From Pelargonium tetragonum (Eukaryota; Streptophyta; Magnoliopsida; Geraniales; Geraniaceae): DNA of 64,000 nt. Location: positions 321,912-385,911 of the forward strand of contig JAYMTL010000003.1 of assembly GCA_036897445.1 (NCBI GenBank), written 5' to 3'. Both the position numbers and the translations under genes were made by a program. Numbering within the stretch: the stretch's first letter is position 1; every line of letters starts with the position of its first letter. Below the pieces are notes generated by a model. It saw only the letters and a list, made by a program, of their open reading frames with translations. It ran no database searches and was not told where the DNA came from. This document shows positions 41,160-54,900 of this stretch, piece by piece.

Positions 41160-41195
41160 AATTGAGAGCACAATCAATAGAAAGGAAAGAGCTTA
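41160..41195 (+). repeat. 36-nt dispersed direct repeat, copy 2
   Basis: This is the partner of the copy at 19934-19969, in the same orientation. The differences are confined to the short spacer (TCAA here, AAAG in copy 1) and one later base. Unlike copy 1, it is not followed by a C-rich tract. It may be a conserved functional element, a short duplicated segment or the remnant of a longer repeat; the sequence does not distinguish these. Confidence 0.7.
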
Positions 41196-44100
41196 TATTA
41201 AGAATCTAAGACTCAATAGCATCCTTAAATTTTTCACTTCTTCTTAAATGAACTGACTTATATTAACTGACTAATAGTATAATAGCTCAGACAAAAGTTT
41301 TCATGGCATAGGCTGCTTAAAGGCTTCTGGAACTCGAGTAAGGTGGCAAAAATATAAAGCAATCCTTAATCTTAAGCAATACACATAGAATTTCTTAAAT
41401 TACTTATCCTAGGAAGAGGCTGTTTCATTTTGCTGGGGCAGAGCTAATGAATAATGATAGTTATCTTGACTTCGAGTCACTAACCGGGGTATTCTTCCAC
41501 TAAATAAAAAGTAAGGAGAGAAGTTTGGGCTTATTCTTATCTTTAAGAGCTTTTGTAGGCTCAAAGCATACTAAAGGAGGACTTAGGTTATAAACAATAC
41601 TATATTTGGATTTGGTAGATTTAAGAGGGCCTTTACTAAAAAAACAGGAAGAGGCAAATGAGTCAACCCTGCTTTTGCTGTAAAATTAAGGGAGCTTACT
41701 ACAGGGGGATTTGAACCCTAGGGCTCCGGTTTTAAGGTTGGGATATGGAAAAGTCTTTATTATTATAGAGTTTGAACTAAAAAGGGCACAAATTAAGGAA
41801 TATTTAGTAAGCTATATAAAGCTTTGGTGTTACTATTACGTCTAATACTTAGTACCTAGGGTTGCTTTACCAGGCCACTATACAGAGGATTCCCTGTTAC
41901 GAGCTTTTCCTCAAGTTTGAGTCTCTCTGCACCGGGACTTGCTTAATGAAATAGAGAGTAAGAGTTTAGCTACAAGGACTCAAGTAGGTATAAGGTATAG
42001 GTGAAGCTCTTAAGAGTATGAAAGCTAGGAAGATACAGAGTCTGGGTTTTACAAGAAAGGGGCCCTTTTTTATCTTTTCTAACAAGAACACGATCCTTTG
42101 CATAAAGGCACCAGAATTTTAGTGCGAGATACCCTAGTAACCCTTGGTTTTTATTCACAAAAAACCGATACCGCCTCTCGAAGCTTTTAAGCCATGTAAG
42201 AGAACTCCTAGAAAAAGCAGGATTCTTTCTATCATCCTAATGAACTTACTTGGTGTGACCCTAAGGTGCGAAGTAACTTATATAGAGCTGAGTCCGTCCT
42301 GTCGACACTTCGAAGTTATCTAGATGAACCCTTAGATAGCAAAGCATTTGAACCAAGGAATTCCAAAGAGGTTTGTTTATACAAGAGGTGGAAATGAGAT
42401 TTATGCTTTTATTAAGAGAAAAAGTCTTACTAACTTAGACTAAGCAGCCGATTTCTATATAAGCGACTCCCTTGCCTGAATTTTTGTTAACACGGGACCC
42501 TCCTTAATAAGTTTTAATAGGTAAGAAGGTAAGAGCTGGAAGTATAGCCAATCTTTTAGTGAACTTCTTTCTCCTAAACTGGAATCCAAATCTTAGACTT
42601 GAACAAAAGGGGGGTCCTAATTCGGATTAGAGCAAGATTTACACACCAATATAAACTGGACCCTATTAAATAAAGATTAAAGTGGGATACCTTATTTTCA
42701 GTAAAAGGAGCACTTCCCACCATTACTCTAATTTCTTTCTTTAAAAGGTATTCCCTCTAGATCTTCATTTTGCAAGGCGTCGAATAAAAAGAATTAGAAG
42801 TTTCCTCTTTATAAAGACTTTTTATACGATTTTGGAGTAAAGGGCATAGGATTAACATATAAGGTTAATCTGAAGGTTCGTGAAATTCAGCTCTCCTTAG
42901 TATGTATGATTTAAGAATATCGAGTATTGTGAGTTAATGTGCAGAATATTAGCTTTCTAATATTCTGAAATGAGTCCTAATTGCCATTCCTAGTACCAAA
43001 AAAGTGCTAGCCAATAAGCTCTCGTGAAATGTTGTACTTGAGCTATAATGGGCGTAAATTGAAAATAAAGGGCCCTTTGCTTTGGAGTTAAATACTTAAC
43101 CTTTAACCAAGTCTTTTTAAAGTAAATAACCTCAGCTTCATCGATGTTAGTCCTGTTTACTCTGAGTAGTGAATCCCTTATTTCTTTTTAGTCTTCTTAT
43201 ATTATCAATAAGCATATCCCAATTAGGTGTCAACCCTGTATCTAGGCAAATAGTACATTCCTTTTATTAAGTAAACTGTAAACGAAATATCCAAGCAGCT
43301 CGATTCATGTTCCCTGTAATTAATAACTCTACTCTGGTAATAATTTACTAAAGAAAGCTCGTAATCTACACGAGATCCTGGAGTTTGCCTTATAAACTAG
43401 ATCACGTACTCACTTAAACTTTACAGCGGGTTAGGTCAAAGTCGCCATAAAACTCTATCCAGCGCAATACTTATAAAAAAACACTTTGTGTGAGTACATT
43501 CAAGAGGAGCCTTCTTTGCTTTTCTGTACTTTCTTAATTCACTGCCCCCGTGTAATACTAACTTTCAATTTAAATATGCTGATTTTAGGATCCTATAGTT
43601 TTAAAAACGAAAGTCAAGGAGTGAGTGGTAAGAATAACTAAAGGAATTTGATACGAAAATGTTATCGAGGCAATCGGAAATCTTTAACTTATAAAAAAGA
43701 AGTTGGAGTAAGCTGAGTGACTGAGGGTCTTTCCTTTACTAAATTAGATTTGTATCTTAAGTTTCTATACTTATTCAAAGTCCTAACCTCAAGCCTTTTT
43801 TAGTAATTTAATAAAGGAGTCTTTTTATAGTTACAAAATTAGGTATAGAGGAGCTCTCCCTGCGCTGCGGTCCCGCTGTCATGAAAGTAAAAAAGAAGTA
43901 GATTTCCGCACAGAAATTGAATATCTAGATAGAAGGATACTTGAAAAATTTTTAGGTCGACAATAGTACAAGCTTCATAAAAATTTAACTACCGAAAGTT
44001 GAGTGTCAAACGAGATTTCCAGTAAAGCAAGAGTAAAGTTTAGATCCATTATTAAGTCTTTCGTATATATCAAAGAGAGTCTAATTTCATACATATATGA

Positions 44101-44250
44101 ACTCCTAGCCCCCTTGTTTACAAGATTTAAGAAGTATGTAGCCTGCATTCCTGTGCTTTTTGCACTTGACAAAGGGCTTTTTAAAATCCCAAACAAATCA
44201 GATAGTTTTCTTTTAGCTTTCAAGAGGCTTCTCTGTAATTTAAGCTAAAT

Positions 44251-44278
44251 ACAGGATACCTGTGGGTTACTACAACCC
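44251..44278. repeat. Two abutting perfect mini-hairpins
   Basis: ACAGGATACCTGT (44251-44263) is a 5-bp stem with a 3-nt loop. It is followed immediately by GGGTTACTACAACCC (44264-44278), a 5-bp stem with a 5-nt loop. Both are perfect. The first belongs to the same class of small G+C-rich self-complementary words found through the window. No flanking gene explains them. Confidence 0.4.
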
Positions 44279-47200
44279 GAACGAAGGAGTGCTTCTCGTT
44301 AGGTTTTCTAGTTACTTAGTTTAGCAGGAGATATCGCTAAAAAAAGATAAAAAGGTTTTCCTGCCCTTTATTATCTGCACTTTCAATCGAAATAAGTACG
44401 AAAACTCTATTCTAATCGCATTTCTTGATTAGAGAGGACTCTCCTTGCGACATCTACACAGGACTACCCATCTTTTCTAAATATAGAGAGTTGCCTCAAG
44501 GGTAAGTTAAGGGCTCTTTAGTTATTTATATATTCTGAAAAACCCTGGTTTTGACAAGCCCAAATTTTGTACTTTTTTAGCTGATGTATGAGCCGGGACA
44601 CTTTCGGATGAGATCTTGTTTTAAATCATTTAAGCAAATAACAAACCACAAAGAGCTTTGAATAAATTAGAGTGATATTTGAAGTTCAAGTCTATATACT
44701 AGATTTTATCTGATACTACTCCTTCGTCTACACATGTTACTCTATAGATACTCCTTGCTTTTGCTCTATTAGGGTGCTTTCTTTCTGTAGTAGTAACAAC
44801 CTAGGAATATTCCTTTTACGAATAAGTACTATAACTATAAACAGTAAAGGCTGCTAGACTATCCTTACGGGAATTTGAAGAGTGAGATAATAGCTCCAAT
44901 TAAGTAGAGGCCGCATAACTAAAGCTAGGGCTAACAAAGCTACAAGGAAAAGGTCTAGCTCATAGGATACTGATAGAGGGTTTTGCAGGGGCATAAAAAC
45001 AGATAAGAATAACAAAAAGGGCTTTAAGTACTAATGTCTCCGATATTTAAATAACGTATGTTTGAATTATAACTAAGAAAAGCCTCTTGGACCCCGTTTA
45101 CCAGACCTACAAAGTCTACCCTATAGAAGAATTCTGTAGAATTTCGAGCAGGAGTTGTTTATACCCATAATTTCAAGAATAGTCTAGTTGTTACTTGTCT
45201 TAGATCTATTTTATAGTATTAGCAGCTTCTTATTCAACCCCTCTTATAGAGGTAGTAATACAAGATACAAGAATGAATATAAGTGCACCCATTATAGAAA
45301 ATAGAAAGAAAGATTTCAAAGACTTTACACTTAGAAAAAAAGTTTAATTAGAGTGATAGGGACTAAAAAGTTCTGATATGAAACAAAATATCTGGAAGAA
45401 AGAAAATTATTAACAATGCACTTGAAAGAGGCCCAATCTTATAGCTTATTAGTTTTTTCTAAACCCTTTTTGTAGGATTTGCTGGTAAACTTCTTTAGGA
45501 TGACATATTCTTGGGTATAGTAGTAGATTAATGCAAGGAACTCTGTACAATGTGCTTTTAGCAAGGCCTAACTATATATTATTCTAAATCTTAGAGTAAG
45601 GCCAGAGGCTCGAAAAAAGGACCGGAATCCCGGCAGAAAAGCGATAATTTATTCAATAAAAAGATATCTCGGACAAACTCCCCTGGATTTCTTGTATCAA
45701 ACAAAGCAAAAATTCCTTGGTAGGGTTAGGGCAACAATTTTACGACTATTTTCGTGAGTTTTTTTATTTTGATGTAGCAAAAATATGAAGTAGTATAAGA
45801 CTTTCATTAGGATATCTCCTAAAGTACAGGGTTTATATACAAAGTATAGGGTTGTTTTCTAGTCTAATCTAAAAGGGCACTTCTTTATTCTTATGTAAGG
45901 GGATCCCCTGCTTAGAGTAGCTTATCCTGATTATTGCCTCTATATTTTACTTAAATATAAATCTGGTCAAACTTGGAAAGATAAAAAACCTCTAATACAT
46001 ATAAAGCAAAAACTTCTTTTTTCTATCGCTAAAACGAGGGACTATTATTTAGAGCAAAAAAGTTTTAAGACATACTTGTTTGTAGATTGAGTTTACTGCT
46101 TTTTTTATTTTTACTGAATTTAATCCACTTCAGTAACACAATGCAATTTTTAGAACCTATTCTAGGACCTACTAGCGCGAGAGCTCTTTATATAAATGAT
46201 TCTAAACCCCTACCTCAAGGAACCCCTATATAATTATTGAAAACTAAGTTAGGTAGAAAATCATCCTTTTGTAAACTTGTTTGATTAGAGCCTGTCATCC
46301 TTTATTTTTCTCTATTACATATTAGATATTGGTGTTTGAGAACAAAAGGGGACCCACTCTAGAGTTGGGTATACTTTGTAGTACTCGTTTAGGCTTGTAT
46401 AATGGGATCCGAGTAAGATTAAGGGCTTGCCTCAAAAAATGAGGGACCTGAAAAATTCCTTTTTACTTACTAAAGTAATTTGCTTTAGATTATATGCATA
46501 TTAAAAGAATTCCGGTATGAAGTGCTTTAGACCCCAACTCCTGAAAGACGCTAGGGATTTTTTCTTTCTGCAAGACCTAAAGAAAACAGTAAAAGACACC
46601 AATACAGAATGACTAGGATTACAAGTTACGGGGTTTAAGAGTAGAAAAGAGAGCTTTTTGTAGTAGATTTCAAGTACTTTACAAGCGTCTCTTAACTAGA
46701 GTAGTCCAGATTTCTAATTTATAGTAATGGCAGATTTTTGACTTGTGAACTAATTTCATCTAAATTTTATACCTATTTTTAAGGCATATACAAAAGCTCC
46801 GCCTTTGCTTTCAGTAAACGTAAGCGCTTGTGAGTTAAGATTCTTTGCACTAACTCTACAGACTACAGAGGTAAAGAGGTTCTCTAACAAGGATTTGACT
46901 ACCAGAGGATACCTTGCACAGGCCAGTCCTTAGTATTTTGGATTAGTCTATACTATATTATTAGATTAATTATTACCAAAACCCTCGGTTTTAATCCTCC
47001 AAGGAGCCCCCTGAGAAAAGTTCCGGCTTTAAAGAAAAACTAGATAAGTGAGAAGGCTGGCAAGTGCCAAAATGCGCAGATCGTAATTTATATACTAAAA
47101 ACCTTAGTAAAAGAGTACAAAATAAGGGTTATAAAAAAAGCACAGGAACAAGGCTTTAAAAGTATACTTAAGAAGTAGAAGTAAGGAACCCCTTTTGCTT

Positions 47201-48834
47201 CAAACACAAATTCTAGTAAAATGATTAAAAAAGGGAATTCTCGGTTTAAAGAGGGGTCCTACTTCAGTCTCTAATCTCTAATATAGAACTCTTCTCTTTA
47301 ACGTACATTCTACCTTACTCTTTAGTTAAGTCGGGATCAGATAAGGTAAAGTAGAATAAATAATAGAAAAAACCTATTGTAAAGGCACTTTTAACGCACC
47401 GCAGCGATGTTTTTACATTTTAATGGCCTTCTGCATCTATTTTAGGAGTTTGGCCCAGGGTAGAGGTGTAACTAGACACAAAACAAAGAAAAGAACTAAA
47501 TAGCACGCAGACGAAAATTGCTTATAAAAAGAAGTAGCTAATATTAATGCAGAATTACAAGCGTACTATCTAAAGTATTACCCAAAAACCGAAAAGAAAA
47601 AGGCTTCGGTACAAGTGACTATATCCCTGCTCCCTGCGGTTCCTGGTAGAAATTTCTAGTATATGCCTCAAAAAAGGGGTTGTACTTTGGTTCTTTGTGG
47701 GTAAGGGGAGTCTCTTACAGGAGCTACTATAATATATAAAAATATTGATAGCAAACTACTATAGAATACTTAACTTTGTATAAACTAACTTCGAAAAGAC
47801 AAACTAACCACTTAGAGAAGTTTTTGGGCACAACAAGGAATGCATCCTTTTTATAAGAGTTATAAGAGCAAAGCTTTTAATAACACCCTTGACTGTAATT
47901 GAAATTCTGGAGCTATTAGCTGTCAGTCCTTTTCTGGAAACTTCTACTCAATTCGCTATTTTTTAATTTATGAAAAAGGAGTTTTTAATATAATAAAATT
48001 TTTCATCGCAGTGCGTTTACTTCTTTTTTAAGAGGTCTGCTCTTTTTCTTTATTTAATTTGAACCGCTATTCCTTAGACCCCAGGATCCTTTATTATTTT
48101 TTTGATCCGGCACAGAGTGAACTGCTTTGTAAATGTCATTACGCGAGGGCCCATTCCTTAGTTTATTCTTATCAAAATACTCTGTGTATATGTAGAGTAG
48201 AAGGAAGCTCCCTTTTTTTATAAGAGTTCCCCTAGCGGGTGATAAAGCTTTTTAGGATATCATCCTATTGTGTTATCTATAAGTGCACCCTGATCCTACT
48301 AGTTACTTTTTATTCTGCAACTTAACTCATCGGATGTAGGAAAGAGATAATCCTAATTTATCCCATATCAGAAAAACCAGAGTTACTAAAAAATTGCCTT
48401 TGTGGTTTTTACAAGAAATGTGCAGTTGGAGGAATTTCTTAATTTAAACTGGCTTTAGAATTTCCAAAATTTTTGATAGGTAAGGGTTTTGCGCGAGAAT
48501 CCTAAAACACTTAATAGGATTTTACCTCCACCACAATATATTGACTTTTTAATTTATTTCGAATCTTTACTAAATTCCCTATTCTAATTAGCAACTCGTT
48601 TTGCTCAGTGTATGTTTTTTCTACAGCGAGGTTTCTCTTATATTCTTGTTAACCCCTTTTACTTACTAAGGTCCTTTGTCTTGGAAATTGGAATAGGTTT
48701 TTCTATCTTAGTGGGGTATCCTTTTTAATGAGGTTATAGTTCGATCCTTAATTTTATACACTTAGTTGTTTGTCGGATTTCCTTTCACGAAGCCTCCTAA
48801 TATTTCCAGTTCGGATTGCAATAAATAAGTAGAT

Positions 48835-48908
48835 CACGTTCTGTAGGAATTGAACCTACGCCATTAGGTTTTGGAGACCTACATTCTACCTAGCTGAACT
48901 AAGAACGC
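48835..48908 (-). tRNA. trnW: tRNA-Trp (anticodon CCA), plastid/bacterial type
   Basis: Decodes UGG as tryptophan. Read on the minus strand, all four arms fold. The acceptor GCGTTCT pairs with AGAACGT (six Watson-Crick pairs plus a terminal G-U) and is followed by discriminator G. The D stem is GTTC/GAAT. The anticodon stem TAGGT/ACCTA is perfect around loop CTCCAAA, with anticodon CCA at 48872-48874. The T stem GTAGG/CCTAC is perfect around TTCAATT. The 74-nt length is normal. No CCA tail is encoded; the next bases are ATCT. From family knowledge, the D, anticodon and T arms resemble plastid and cyanobacterial tRNA-Trp and differ from eukaryotic nuclear tRNA-Trp. CCA reads only UGG in the normal decoding scheme, so nothing here points to UGA reassignment. 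It has no identifiable neighbour within 10 kb on either side. I see no convincing promoter or processing signal. This is the only complete gene I found. Confidence 0.93.
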
Positions 48909-51900
48909 TCTTATGCTATATCTTGTTGCCTTACAAAACTCTAAATATATTTGAATTTACCAACCAAGCTTCTATTAACTTCGTTACCTTGTCTTATTAA
49001 GGAATGCGGTTATTAAAACTACAAGGATGGGCAAATCATGAGACGGGATATATTACTTACTGCGCTTGCTTTATCTCTCAAGGTCAAGCAATAACTCGTA
49101 CATAAGGGTTTTCGCCGGGCAAGTCTCTAAAGTTTTTTAGTTATAGAATCCGCTCAAATTTGTAAAGGAAGTTACATCCTTATGAAATAGAAAATGAAAG
49201 TACTAGATAACCCTTATCTCAGGGCTATCTAAGGAAAATCTCTAAATTCACCATATTCAAAGGCAGTTCAAGCATCTACTACTAAGCCTAAAAACCTTAG
49301 GGTCTACCTCTACTATCTATAATCGCAAGCAGCAAGGAGAGTTTCTTATATTATAAATCTAGTAATAAGATTTCAATACTTTTGAGTTTGAGAAGTTCTT
49401 CAGAATGCCTACCTTACGCATACTTATATTAAAAATGCTCTAGAAAACTTTTTCTTAAAAGTTAGTGAACACCGGCCTCCTGACTTAACAAAGCGGGACC
49501 CCTCGAAGAAGAAACTTACTCATAAAAAGGGCTTTTCCTGGATCGCTTGTAATTTGTCTAGTCAGTCCTTTTTTTTAAGAAAAGAGAAACTGCTATTCGC
49601 ATAGACTTGTAAAACAGACTATAAAAGAGGCATTTTCGTACCGTCCTTATACCAACCGAGATGCTTATACTCTCATACCTATGCATAACAAATCAAAACC
49701 CTTGTCGTTAATATTTGAGGAAAAAGGATATCTATTTCGAGTACTTGTGGTACATTTCACAAAATTCTGTCTTACAACAGCTGGCTTAAAGAAAAGGTAA
49801 ACTCCAGTTATTCCCAGCCGTAAGTAAGCCCTTATAATTAAGAGACTTTCAAAACAAAAAGAGTTTCGTTTATTAAAAGTCTTTTTATAACTATAACCAC
49901 TAAAAAGACTTATAACTGGGATACGCTAAAACTTAATCTATAATTTTTATAAGACTCCTGTGTGCCTGGGCCAAACAAGTTTCTACGTTTATAATTATAT
50001 AAGGTAAGGAGACTTTATGTACTATTAACCAGACCCGCCTCTCACTTCGGAAGCTTTTAAACAAGAGTATAACTTTTCAGAAATATGAGTTCAGTATCAC
50101 AAGGGCCTGCTTTTTGCGGAATTCCAGGGCATCCTTTAGTTAATAACACCTAAAAAAATCCTGTGTAACGCTACTTGGATCCAGAGGATCCCGTTAACAT
50201 CTGAGGCTCCCTTATCTCCATAGCTACTCAAACAGAATTAAGGTATACCCTGGTACTTACCAACTTGAGTGTTATAATATAATTCATACACCCCTTTCCT
50301 TTATCCTTGCCCTGAACTTACAAATATAAACGAATAAATTAAGACTTGGGTCTTGGAAGATTTTCGATAATTAAAAAAGAACTAACAAACTTTACTTCAA
50401 CAAGAAAACTCCTATTAGCAGGACCCTTTTAACTTTGGAAAATAGGGTTCGGAAATCTAGAATCTCTTAGTAGGTTCCTAAAAAGCCAATCCCAAGGTAA
50501 CTAGTAAGAACAGGTTTCAATTGGTGTGTGGTATATTAAGAAGCCTTAGTTTATTATAGAATACTAAATGTAGCAGTTGTATGAGAATGTAAAACCCTTT
50601 TTGCTTGAAGATATTTTCTAAGTTTATTGATCCAGATAAAGGAAGCGCGTTAGTAATATAAGCCCGTATACTTAGGTATGAGGTCTCTACAAAATGTCCG
50701 CAGTATACTCAGTCAAACTTAGGCCAAAATCTCTTACCCTATTCTGATAAAGCTTCAGAAAATTAGTAGAGTTAAATAAAAGAAAGTAAGAAACAGTACA
50801 ATACTAGAGTCTTTATTTGGCTGACATATAGTTGTCTGCGTAACAAGGATAAGGTTATAAAAGGGGCCCTGATCCCCGAAATTGCCTATCGCTTAATTAA
50901 GTAAGAGTAATGTTAGCTTTTTTTTGCCAACGCTCCCTTGAGAGATATTTAGTTTTTTACTTTATTAGAAGCTCCTACGACTCCTTTTTCTTTAGACTCT
51001 AAAGCGCCTTTCTTAAATATTTGGCATCCCAAAGCCTAGATATGAGTAAGTTCTTTACAAGGAGACCCCTAAAATAGAGTATCTAAGATTCGCCTAATTG
51101 CAGAAGTATCTCTTCCCTTATTTGAATTGAAAACGAAAGAATTTCAATAACATAAAGCAGCCCTTCCTCCATTGGGATAAGGAGTCTGTCAGGGATATAG
51201 CAAGGATTAAGTATAAAGCACCCGCGTTAGAAGAATTTAGAACTGAGTTACGTTTTTCCGAATACCAATTTCTTAGTTTTTTTGCAGATCTTTTTACAAG
51301 TTCTTGCTACAGTCCACAGTAAGCGGAACCCAATTGCGGGAAGTACCCCTTTCGGACTAGAACTAGAAGGAAATAATGAAGTATTCATTATTTGATATAA
51401 ATAAAGCCGAATCTAATTAAAATAAATAGGTCGGAAAAAGTACTTAATAACTTAATAGTTGCTAGTCGTTTCCTGATATTCCTGATACAAGACTATGTTC
51501 TGGTTTGGTGAATAGTAGGAATCCAAGGGCATGCCCTTTTAAGCTTCTATATCTCTGAAATTCTAATAACAAAAAAGAAGGATTTTATTCGTCATTTATA
51601 AGGAGGCCTTTTTTTTTCTTTTTTTTGTCAATAAATTTACAGCTCGGATCATGACAAGTCTATAGCTATATTTTAACCTCCCGAGCATGCTCCCGCGTTT
51701 TACATATTAACTTATGCCGACGAAATAGAAAAAGAATAGTGCAATACCCGAGGAACTTGATTAGCCCAAGCTTATAGGCAGTCAAAAATGAAGTCTTTCC
51801 TACTAATGAATGAAAGAATACAGAACTAGTAATTAGGGAATTTCTGCCAGTAAAGTTGTTTAATTAATCATGGAAAATCAAATTTTTAGGAGTGCTAAAT

Positions 51901-54900
51901 TAAGAAATGCGTCCCTGTTATAAACAAATGAGGGGTTCTACATGAACTTATGCTTATCTTTTAGTTATCTTATCCAGGATACATAAAGCCTTTATAGGAT
52001 CCTTTATATAAAATATTATAACAAGGAAGTAAGTCTAACAAAAGCAAACGCATAATATTAGGGTCTTGAGAACTTTCCTTTTAGAGAAACCCACTTGAAT
52101 TTACTACAACAAATTTTAGTTACTTAATTATATTCTATCAGGAATCTTGATCGACTACTCTAAATAAAGGGGGCGCTTATCCGACAGACCCTTTATAAAC
52201 CCAAATCTCGGAACTTAGTTACTCTACAAAATCTTGTTGGTTGTTCTGCTTTTGTTAAATAGAATACATAATAGATCACTGCTTTCATTCCGAATTCCAG
52301 TTATTTTACTGTAATTTGGTAAAATAAAATGAGTATAAGTCGGTTCTAATGCGGGGACTTTAACCTATTGACTTTATACTTGTAAAACCCCTGCGTACCG
52401 AGTAAATTGAAGACTGAAACTACAGGTTGAGTATACTAGCTAGTATGTACATTGTTAAGGAATCTCTTGCTTTTGTATCAATTGGTACGTGATTAACTTA
52501 AAAGCGGCTAACTAAGTAGCTAGAGGTATATCCCTGAATTATGCTGCTCAAAAGAAATCCGTCAGATATATTATACTTGTAAAAATGACTTAAAAGGGGT
52601 TTTCTTTAGACTTTTTTGGTTAACTCCAGGGAGGTGTTATAGCTTTACTAATAAACTAAAATTTGTTTTATTAAGACAGGATTCAGGGACTTGTAATGTA
52701 TATGATACAGTTTTTAAAAAATAGGAATAGTAGGAGCCTCTAGAGATAAGAATTTTCTTTTACGTGGAGAGTCTTAAAGCCCTTATGAATAAAACTTTAT
52801 TAGTTATTATAAGTTCCTTATGAAGGAGCCTAATTACGTACCATACCTTAATATTTAGCGCCGGCCAAAACAAATTACACAAGTGACGGGAGAGGATTTT
52901 AAGAGGTAGGCACTTTTTTTCTATTATTACTACAATTTTTATGAAATTTTAACTGAATTTATCCACTATCCGTATAAAACAAAGAGTTTCCTTTGCGTAG
53001 TATACTTGGTAAAAAGGCAACCCCCATCAAGGTGTTCTTGAGAAGCATCCGCCTTGAGTATCCCTGTTGTAGTAATTTCCATTTTATGGGGACTTTATTT
53101 CTGAATAAATAAAAAATCCTATGAAGCATAAATATTTTAAGTTAATTGTCAAGGAATGCTTACCCGTAAAGAGCTCCTTTTAAAACGCCCTCGTATCTTA
53201 TTATACTTTATATCTTTTATACTGACTAGAGTTTATACGGCGGAAAGCCTCTGGGATTCCGTAAATTATTTATAAGGTAAATCACTTTTATGTGACTTAA
53301 GAGGCTCCAACCAACAAGGGGTGTCATGCCTCTTTAAAAATGTTACCAGCTTAGAGATACCCTTTCAAAGGACAAAGTGCCGAACCCCAAGGGTACTTTG
53401 AAGCGGGCAGTCTTAGAATTAAGAACAGTTGCAAAAAGGAGGAATCCTTATCTTTCCAAATTCCTTGTAAATTAGACAGTTAATGATCCGAGACTTGGAA
53501 ATAAAATAAACCCGCCTTTTTAACTCTTACGTTTCCCCCCGTAACTTTATTACTCCTTTCAATATTATCAAATTAAAAACTTTGAACTTATACGTTTCTC
53601 CAGAACGAAGAGTTTACTACTCCTACAAAGCTCCAGAAAGCATACAATATACTTAATACTTAGAGGTATACTTTCTTTTTAATGAATAGGGACCCCTTTC
53701 TAATCCGTAATTTTAATTTAAAGAAATACTTAGAAGTTAAACTGAAGAATTGCCCAAGACTATATATACAATTTTCTCTTCCGGAAAATAAGGTGCAAAG
53801 TTCCAACAAAGGCAAAGAGTTGCCCTATGATTCTAATCTGAAAAAGTCAAATATACTAAAAACCTTGCTAAGCTATATATTAAATACCATGCATGATAGT
53901 TATACCGGGATACTTAAAGTAAGACCTATTCTGAGAAAGGTATATATAAGACTTTTGACATCGTATAGGACTTATAGTCTATTTTATCTGTAAGAACACC
54001 ACTTAGGGTCGCATGCCTGCCCTTAGTCCAATACCTGCCAGCTTCTCGTAGAACATTTGCTAAGTTAGAGGCTCCGAAGTCGAATTTGGGTTTAAGGTAA
54101 GAGAGGTACCTAATACTAATAGGATGCTAAGAATTAGTTGGATTTTTTTCGTTTAAACTCGCTTATGCAAGAATACCACATTCAAAAGATACATATTTGA
54201 AATGGCTTTAAAGCACGAAGAGAAATAGGACAGAAACAAACTATATACTTTTGCTGTGCTAATTAACATTTTCCCTGAAAATGACTTTGAAATAGGGTGG
54301 AAAAACGGGAACTTCCAAACTCTAAATAACCCTTACTCAAAAAACGGGGAATAGTTAAGTGACATAGGGCTTTGGCAGGCATCTGTTAGCGGACTACTTT
54401 AATCAAGTTTACCCTTTTTTCAACAAGCCGAGGCTCACGAGTTCAAAAAGTTTTCTTAGCCTATCCGTTAAGTATATATTATGCAATGGAGCAAGTCCGG
54501 ACCTCTCCTAAAAGCTTTAATTTGAAAATTCTTATAATATAAAAAGAGGTAAGAGGAGTACCGGATCTTAGAAGGGTTTAGTCCTCTGTTATAAAACTAA
54601 AAGTAGCTTGTTTCTCTAAGTGAAGAAACTTACTGTTCGAGAAGCAGAGACCCTTAAGGGAGTATTCTATATTCCAGGTTTCAAGAGTATTGGTGGTATA
54701 GGGTTCCCGTTGCAAAGTTGGATTTGTATTGTATGGTACAAGCTAAAAGGAGGGACTTTCTACGATAGAGTAATTAGCGAAGTAATTCGTATACTACAGG
54801 GCTTGAATCTACGAAATAGAATTTCGAAAAGGTTTATCTATCTTGAAACTCCTACTACACAATCCTCACTTTCTTGTATAAAAATTTTTTTTTGAAGTTA

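Larger units (their letters stand above)
34945..48834. other. Non-genic A+T-rich stretch
   Basis: I see no gene in about 14 kb apart from repeat copy 2 and the paired mini-hairpins. Two overlapping frames on opposite strands at about 43975-44248 are each near 80 codons with no recognisable product. Overlapping anti-parallel frames of this size are a usual by-product of a locally stop-poor stretch. Confidence 0.6.
11951..53159 (+). repeat. Recurring plus-strand word AAGGAATGC
   Basis: AAGGAATGC occurs on the plus strand at 11951, 20244, 30890, 35517, 47835, 48999 and 53151. By base composition I expect about 0.2 occurrences per strand. I did not notice its reverse complement during the read, so the word appears strand-biased, although I cannot guarantee an exhaustive search. 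Flanks differ from copy to copy, so it is not part of a longer recognisable repeat. AAGGA followed by other G+C-rich endings is also frequent. Confidence 0.5.

Noticed and set aside
41703-41742. T-loop-like GGGTTCAAATCCC on the minus strand near a TTAAAA loop, suggesting tRNA-Leu(UAA)
   Set aside because: T stem mismatched at its outer pairs, and neither anticodon nor acceptor stem forms.
46890-46920. Resemblance to the complement of the SSU rRNA 790 region
   Set aside because: It needs two gaps to align, and neighbouring conserved rRNA segments are absent.
53682-53993. Longest open frame, 103 codons
   Set aside because: Its length is what chance predicts at this composition, there is no recognisable motif or homologue, and no supporting context.
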